Assembly (NCBI GenBank): GCA_934700895.1
Contig: CAKUXV010000001.1
Span: 281,939-345,938, forward strand
Direction: 5' to 3'
Length of the DNA: 64,000 bases
Source: an uncultured Bacilli bacterium
Lineage (GTDB): Bacteria; Bacillota_I; Bacilli_A; RFN20; CAG-826
Both the position numbers and the translations under genes were made by a program. Numbering within the stretch: the stretch's first letter is position 1; the number at the start of each line of letters is the position of its first letter. Below the pieces are notes generated by a model, which made no database searches, had not been told where the DNA came from, and worked only from the letters and a program-made list of their open reading frames with translations. Positions 61,338 to 64,000 of this stretch are shown in pieces.

Positions 61338-61811
61338 ATGAAGGAACTCAAATTTCTTCAAAGCGAAGCGAAACGGCTTCACTTAGAAGACACCGAGCGG
61401 AGCTTTGCTTCCCTCAACGAACAAATGGAATTCCGTTACGATACGGGCTATTCCTATGAGAAGAACCGCGAAGAGATGAAAAAGATCTGCGAGCAGGAAC
61501 TTCATATCCGTAGTGCCCTTGCTAAATTCAATCGTGTCACCAAAATCGAAGGCTTCGACTTGACCGTCGCCGAAGCCCTCGTTCGCATTGGCCAACTCCA
61601 AGGCGAAATTAAGATTTTGACGGAATTAGCCACCAAAACGGAATATACCGAAACTTCCGTTGGAGGATTTGGCAGCAACAAAACGGTGACCAACAAAATC
61701 AATTACGATCAAAGCAAGACCATCGCGGATTTGAAGGAGCTCCAGCAAGAGCTTTCCCGCATCCAAATTGCTGTAGATAAAACCAATCTCACCACCCCGA
61801 TCGAATACTAA
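61338..61811 (+). CDS. DIP1984-family (septicolysin-like) coiled-coil protein
   Basis: The 157-residue protein is helical with heptad-like repeats. It ends with DLKELQQELSRIQIAVDKTNLTT, close to the family pattern in which the last helix finishes with Q-x-x-N-W-x-T, and has LTVAEALVRIGQLQGEIKILTELA, matching the family middle. The pore-forming name septicolysin is historical. GAAGGAAC lies near the start. No partner gene is adjacent. Confidence 0.65.
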   Translation: MKELKFLQSEAKRLHLEDTERSFASLNEQMEFRYDTGYSYEKNREEMKKICEQELHIRSALAKFNRVTKIEGFDLTVAEALVRIGQLQGEIKILTELATKTEYTETSVGGFGSNKTVTNKINYDQSKTIADLKELQQELSRIQIAVDKTNLTTPIEY

Positions 61812-61963
61812 GCTCTAGAGTCCGTTTAAGCGGAGCTCCTGCGAACTAGGGGCCTGTCAAATGGAAGAGGCGGATTACCTTAGATTACGGTCTCATTATT
61901 ATCCTTTATGTGAGTATAAGGAGGACCAAACGACAAATTCGTCTTCTGGTTATGCGAGTTATT
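61812..61963. other. Intergenic region
   Basis: No gene supported; contains short unrelated ORFs only. Confidence 0.35.
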
Positions 61964-62140
61964 TTATGGTTCTTGTTCCAGTGAGCCTGGCTTAATAAAA
62001 ACCAATTGGCATCGATGGTACGGTTCGTCGATGTCTTTTTGCGTGAACGTTTCATCACGATTTGAAAAGGTTTCTCCATCAAGCGTTTTCTGATAGATTT
62101 CCAGATTTTGAGCAAAAAACGCAGGCACGAACGTGGCCAT
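61964..62140 (-). CDS. Possible 58-residue protein
   Basis: A minus-strand frame from ATG 62140 to TAA 61964 reads MATFVPAFFAQNLEIYQKTL and ends in a polar, acidic segment with FIKPGSLEQEP. The composition looks protein-like, but no ribosome site and no family are seen. It could be the remnant of a larger gene. Confidence 0.25.
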   Translation of the reverse strand: MATFVPAFFAQNLEIYQKTLDGETFSNRDETFTQKDIDEPYHRCQLVFIKPGSLEQEP

Positions 62141-62244
62141 GAATGTAAAAACTATTGCTTTAGATTGGTGTGTAACAAAATATACAAAAATGTTTCACAC
62201 TAAAGGATTGTGACGTGGTACATTATTCTTATATGAGGTGCGTT

Positions 62245-63177
62245 ATGCCAAATATCAGTGAATTGTTGCGTGAAAAAAACCAAATATTGGAACAATTGGA
62301 TTCTTTAACGTATGGGTCCGTTGAATTGAGGGATAAAGACGGAAAGCAATATCTTTATGTCCATTATCGAAAAGATGGCATTTTAACCACGAAATACGCG
62401 GGCGAATATTCCGATATTTTATATAACTTAATCAGGAATAACACGAATTTGGCGAAAAGCCTTAAGAAAAGGCTGAAGGAAATCGTTAAAACTCTTCAAA
62501 ACTTGAATTATGTTGAAAAAGAAGGCGTGGATGAAAAAGTGGCCATTAACATCGATTTGGCTAGAAGGTATCTCGTCGACTCCATCTATAAACAAGCCAT
62601 GTTGGAAGGCGTTGCAACGACGTATTCCGATACGGAGACCATTGTAAACGGTGGAAAGGTCAAAGGCATGACGGCATCCGACGTGGAAAAAGTGGTTAAT
62701 CTCAAAAGGGCTTGGGAGTTTATCCTATCTACGGATTTGGCGAATTATCCAACCAACTATGTCGTTCTTTGCCAAATCAATCTAATCGTGGAAGACGGGT
62801 TTTCGTTAACGGCAGGAAGAATTAGAAGCGTGCCGGTCACGATCGGCGGTTCAAACTATCTCCCACCGATGCCTTTTGAAAACCTAATTAAAGAACAACT
62901 GTCCGATTTTCTAGGTAACGAAAGCGGAATCGATTTAGCGATAGATTTGATTCTTTACGTTATGAAAAAACAGCTGTTTTTGGATGGCAACAAAAGAACC
63001 GCGATCCTATTTGCCAACCATTATTTAATCTCGCACGCGCTCGGCTTATTGGTTGTTCCCGCGGAAAAAGTCGGCGAATTTAAAAAGGTGCTTATCGCGT
63101 ATTACGAGGACGAATCCAAGAAAAACGACATTGCTACTTTTCTAAAAGAAAAATGTTGGATCAAAATGGAAGGATAG
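62245..63177 (+). CDS. Fic-domain protein with altered catalytic histidine
   Basis: The 310-residue protein has a Fic core: an N-terminal helix with an inhibitory-type segment AMLEGVATTYSDTE, VVNLKRAWEFI, and the signature QLFLDGNKRTAILFANH. In active Fic proteins the motif is HPFxDGN(G/K)R; here the catalytic His is Gln (CAG) and the Pro is Leu, while DGNKR is kept. AMP transfer would be expected to fail or be altered. I choose ATG 62245 after GAGGTG. The upstream 30 bases also encode in-frame residues without family support. Confidence 0.82.
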   Translation: MPNISELLREKNQILEQLDSLTYGSVELRDKDGKQYLYVHYRKDGILTTKYAGEYSDILYNLIRNNTNLAKSLKKRLKEIVKTLQNLNYVEKEGVDEKVAINIDLARRYLVDSIYKQAMLEGVATTYSDTETIVNGGKVKGMTASDVEKVVNLKRAWEFILSTDLANYPTNYVVLCQINLIVEDGFSLTAGRIRSVPVTIGGSNYLPPMPFENLIKEQLSDFLGNESGIDLAIDLILYVMKKQLFLDGNKRTAILFANHYLISHALGLLVVPAEKVGEFKKVLIAYYEDESKKNDIATFLKEKCWIKMEG

Positions 63178-63358
63178 GTGTGCCGTGGTCCAAAAACAAT
63201 GAACCGGTTTGATTTGACCGTGGTTCAGTGTTCTATTTCAGATGATGTGAAACAAAATCGCTAGCCGATAGCCTCCCCCCATCCCAAACCCCATAGGGGG
63301 TTCGCGCCGGGGCGAAAGAAAAGGCATCCCGCCTTATAATGTTTTCGACCAAGAAAGC
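63178..63358. other. Boundary region before the IS remnant
   Basis: Composition shifts here from the AT-richer host to GC-rich DNA. TTATAAT near 63334 could be a -10 box for the transposase. Confidence 0.45.
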
Positions 63359-64000
63359 ATGAAAGGAGATGCCGTGGGCATTATAAGCGAAAGGGCGAGG
63401 GATTCCTGCCCTACGATCCGGAGACGAGGCTCCGTTCGGTGAGGAGGGCCGCGGAATCGGGCTGGAGCATAAGGAAGGCCCTCGCCTGCTGCAAGGCCAA
63501 GAGGACCAGCTTCTGGAGGCGGAGGAAGAGGTACGGCGGCACCGATTCCTCCCTGGCGGACAGGAGGAGCCACAGGCCCCACTCGGGGCACCCGAGGAAG
63601 GCGCCCAAGAAGACGACCCGCAAGATAAAATGCCTCCGCGACCAGGCGAAGGGGAACGGCTGGAGCTCGGTGGACATCCGGGCCGGGCTCAACGGATTCG
63701 GGGGGTTCTCCGCATCCTGCTCGACGGTCCTGAGATGCCTCGAAAGGCTCGATGGCATGAGCCTTGCAGGGCGAATCCCAAGGGAAGGCACGGCAAGAAG
63801 TGCCGCACGCCGGAGATGCCGGGGGAGAAATGGCAGGCGGACGTGAAATACGCCCCATCCGAATGCAAGGCCCCTGGCCTCGAGGGCAGGTTCTGCCAAT
63901 ACACCTTCCTCGATGAGGCGACCAGGAAGAGGCTCCTCCATTACGCCAACGAGCATTCCGCGCACGAGGCCGTCAGGGGCTCAAGAAGGCGATTGCCTTT
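63359..64000 (+). pseudogene. GC-rich transposase remnant of DDE type (IS3/IS481-like), runs off the right edge
   Basis: From ATG 63359 the frame breaks within ~80 bases. The next frame encodes an HTH region with RKGEGFLPYDPETRLRSVRR and AAESGWSIRKALACCKAKR, and a second shift near 63750 opens the catalytic part with GEKWQADVKYAPSECKAPG, QYTFLDEATRKRLLHY and ANEHSAHEAVRG. The DDE-family GEKWQxDxK start and YTFLDEATR are clear. A third frame loss near 63973 is likely. The GC-rich composition unlike the rest of the window and at least two frameshifts mark a transferred, decaying insertion element. Confidence 0.8.

Noticed and set aside
1..64000. CRISPR arrays, rRNA genes or known riboswitches
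   Set aside because: No regularly spaced repeat-spacer units, rRNA conserved stretches or riboswitch cores were recognised; the only regular array is the four-copy 23-bp repeat at 59661-59750, which has no spacers.
1..64000. Mycoplasma-type recoding of TGA as Trp
   Set aside because: Several conserved genes end in TGA exactly at operon overlaps, and Trp codons are TGG throughout.

Overview
This window looks like the chromosome of an uncultured, probably gut-associated, low-complexity Firmicute (Bacilli, related to Mollicutes and Erysipelotrichales). The taxon is inferred from a ClpB without its N-domain behind a CIRCE element, YlmH, a CarD-like regulator, HypB, a PotABCD operon and lipobox lipoproteins. 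TGA acts as a stop codon in clear operon junctions (for example ATGA overlaps at 40207 and 26684), so the code is standard rather than mycoplasmal. The bulk of the window has even, moderate GC. The last ~0.7 kb is visibly GC-rich and is a degraded transposase.

Layout. 1-8 kb: housekeeping genes (partial membrane protein, RuvX, Hsp33, TetR, YlmH-like S4 protein, GltD-like flavoprotein, CIRCE-clpB). 8-12 kb: a minus-strand operon of an old-yellow-enzyme reductase and both aconitase-X subunits. 12-14.7 kb: EamA transporter, a broken AlbA_2/HATPase regulator and a possible type I toxin. 14.7-26 kb: oligoendopeptidase F and two paralogous giant surface proteins whose operons share a promoter element. 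26-32 kb: a metal/corrinoid-type ABC transporter with a methyltransferase, a TetR, an orphan HypB, a possible structured RNA and a CarD-like protein. 32-38.6 kb: thioredoxin-like lipoprotein and potABCD. 38.6-48.5 kb: a redox block (RetSat/CrtI-like flavoprotein, an FNR-like NAD(P)H reductase with 2Fe-2S, rnfCDGEA, a small Cys-rich membrane protein, a very short rnfB, and apbE). 48.5-54 kb: a lipoprotein, then an acyl-AMP ligase/ACP/thioesterase operon divergent from a polyunsaturated fatty acid isomerase. 54-64 kb: tRNAs and an eroding accessory region with pseudogenes, a DUF4143 ATPase, a Fic protein with a changed catalytic histidine, and an IS remnant.

How it may fit together. The most unusual object is the Rnf complex. 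Its RnfG carries three tandem FMN-binding units, each with its own flavinylation motif; its RnfB stops after the first Fe-S domain and lacks the ferredoxin domain; and a new four-cysteine single-pass protein lies between rnfA and rnfB. A flavoprotein and an NAD(P)H reductase sit directly upstream. I infer a modified electron-transfer chain in which extra flavins and alternative electron partners replace or supplement the normal ferredoxin input, possibly linked to reduction of unsaturated substrates. A second possible system is the fatty-acid cluster (isomerase, ligase, dedicated ACP, thioesterase). A third observation is that many promoters place the -10 box so close to the start codon that the mRNAs would be leaderless.
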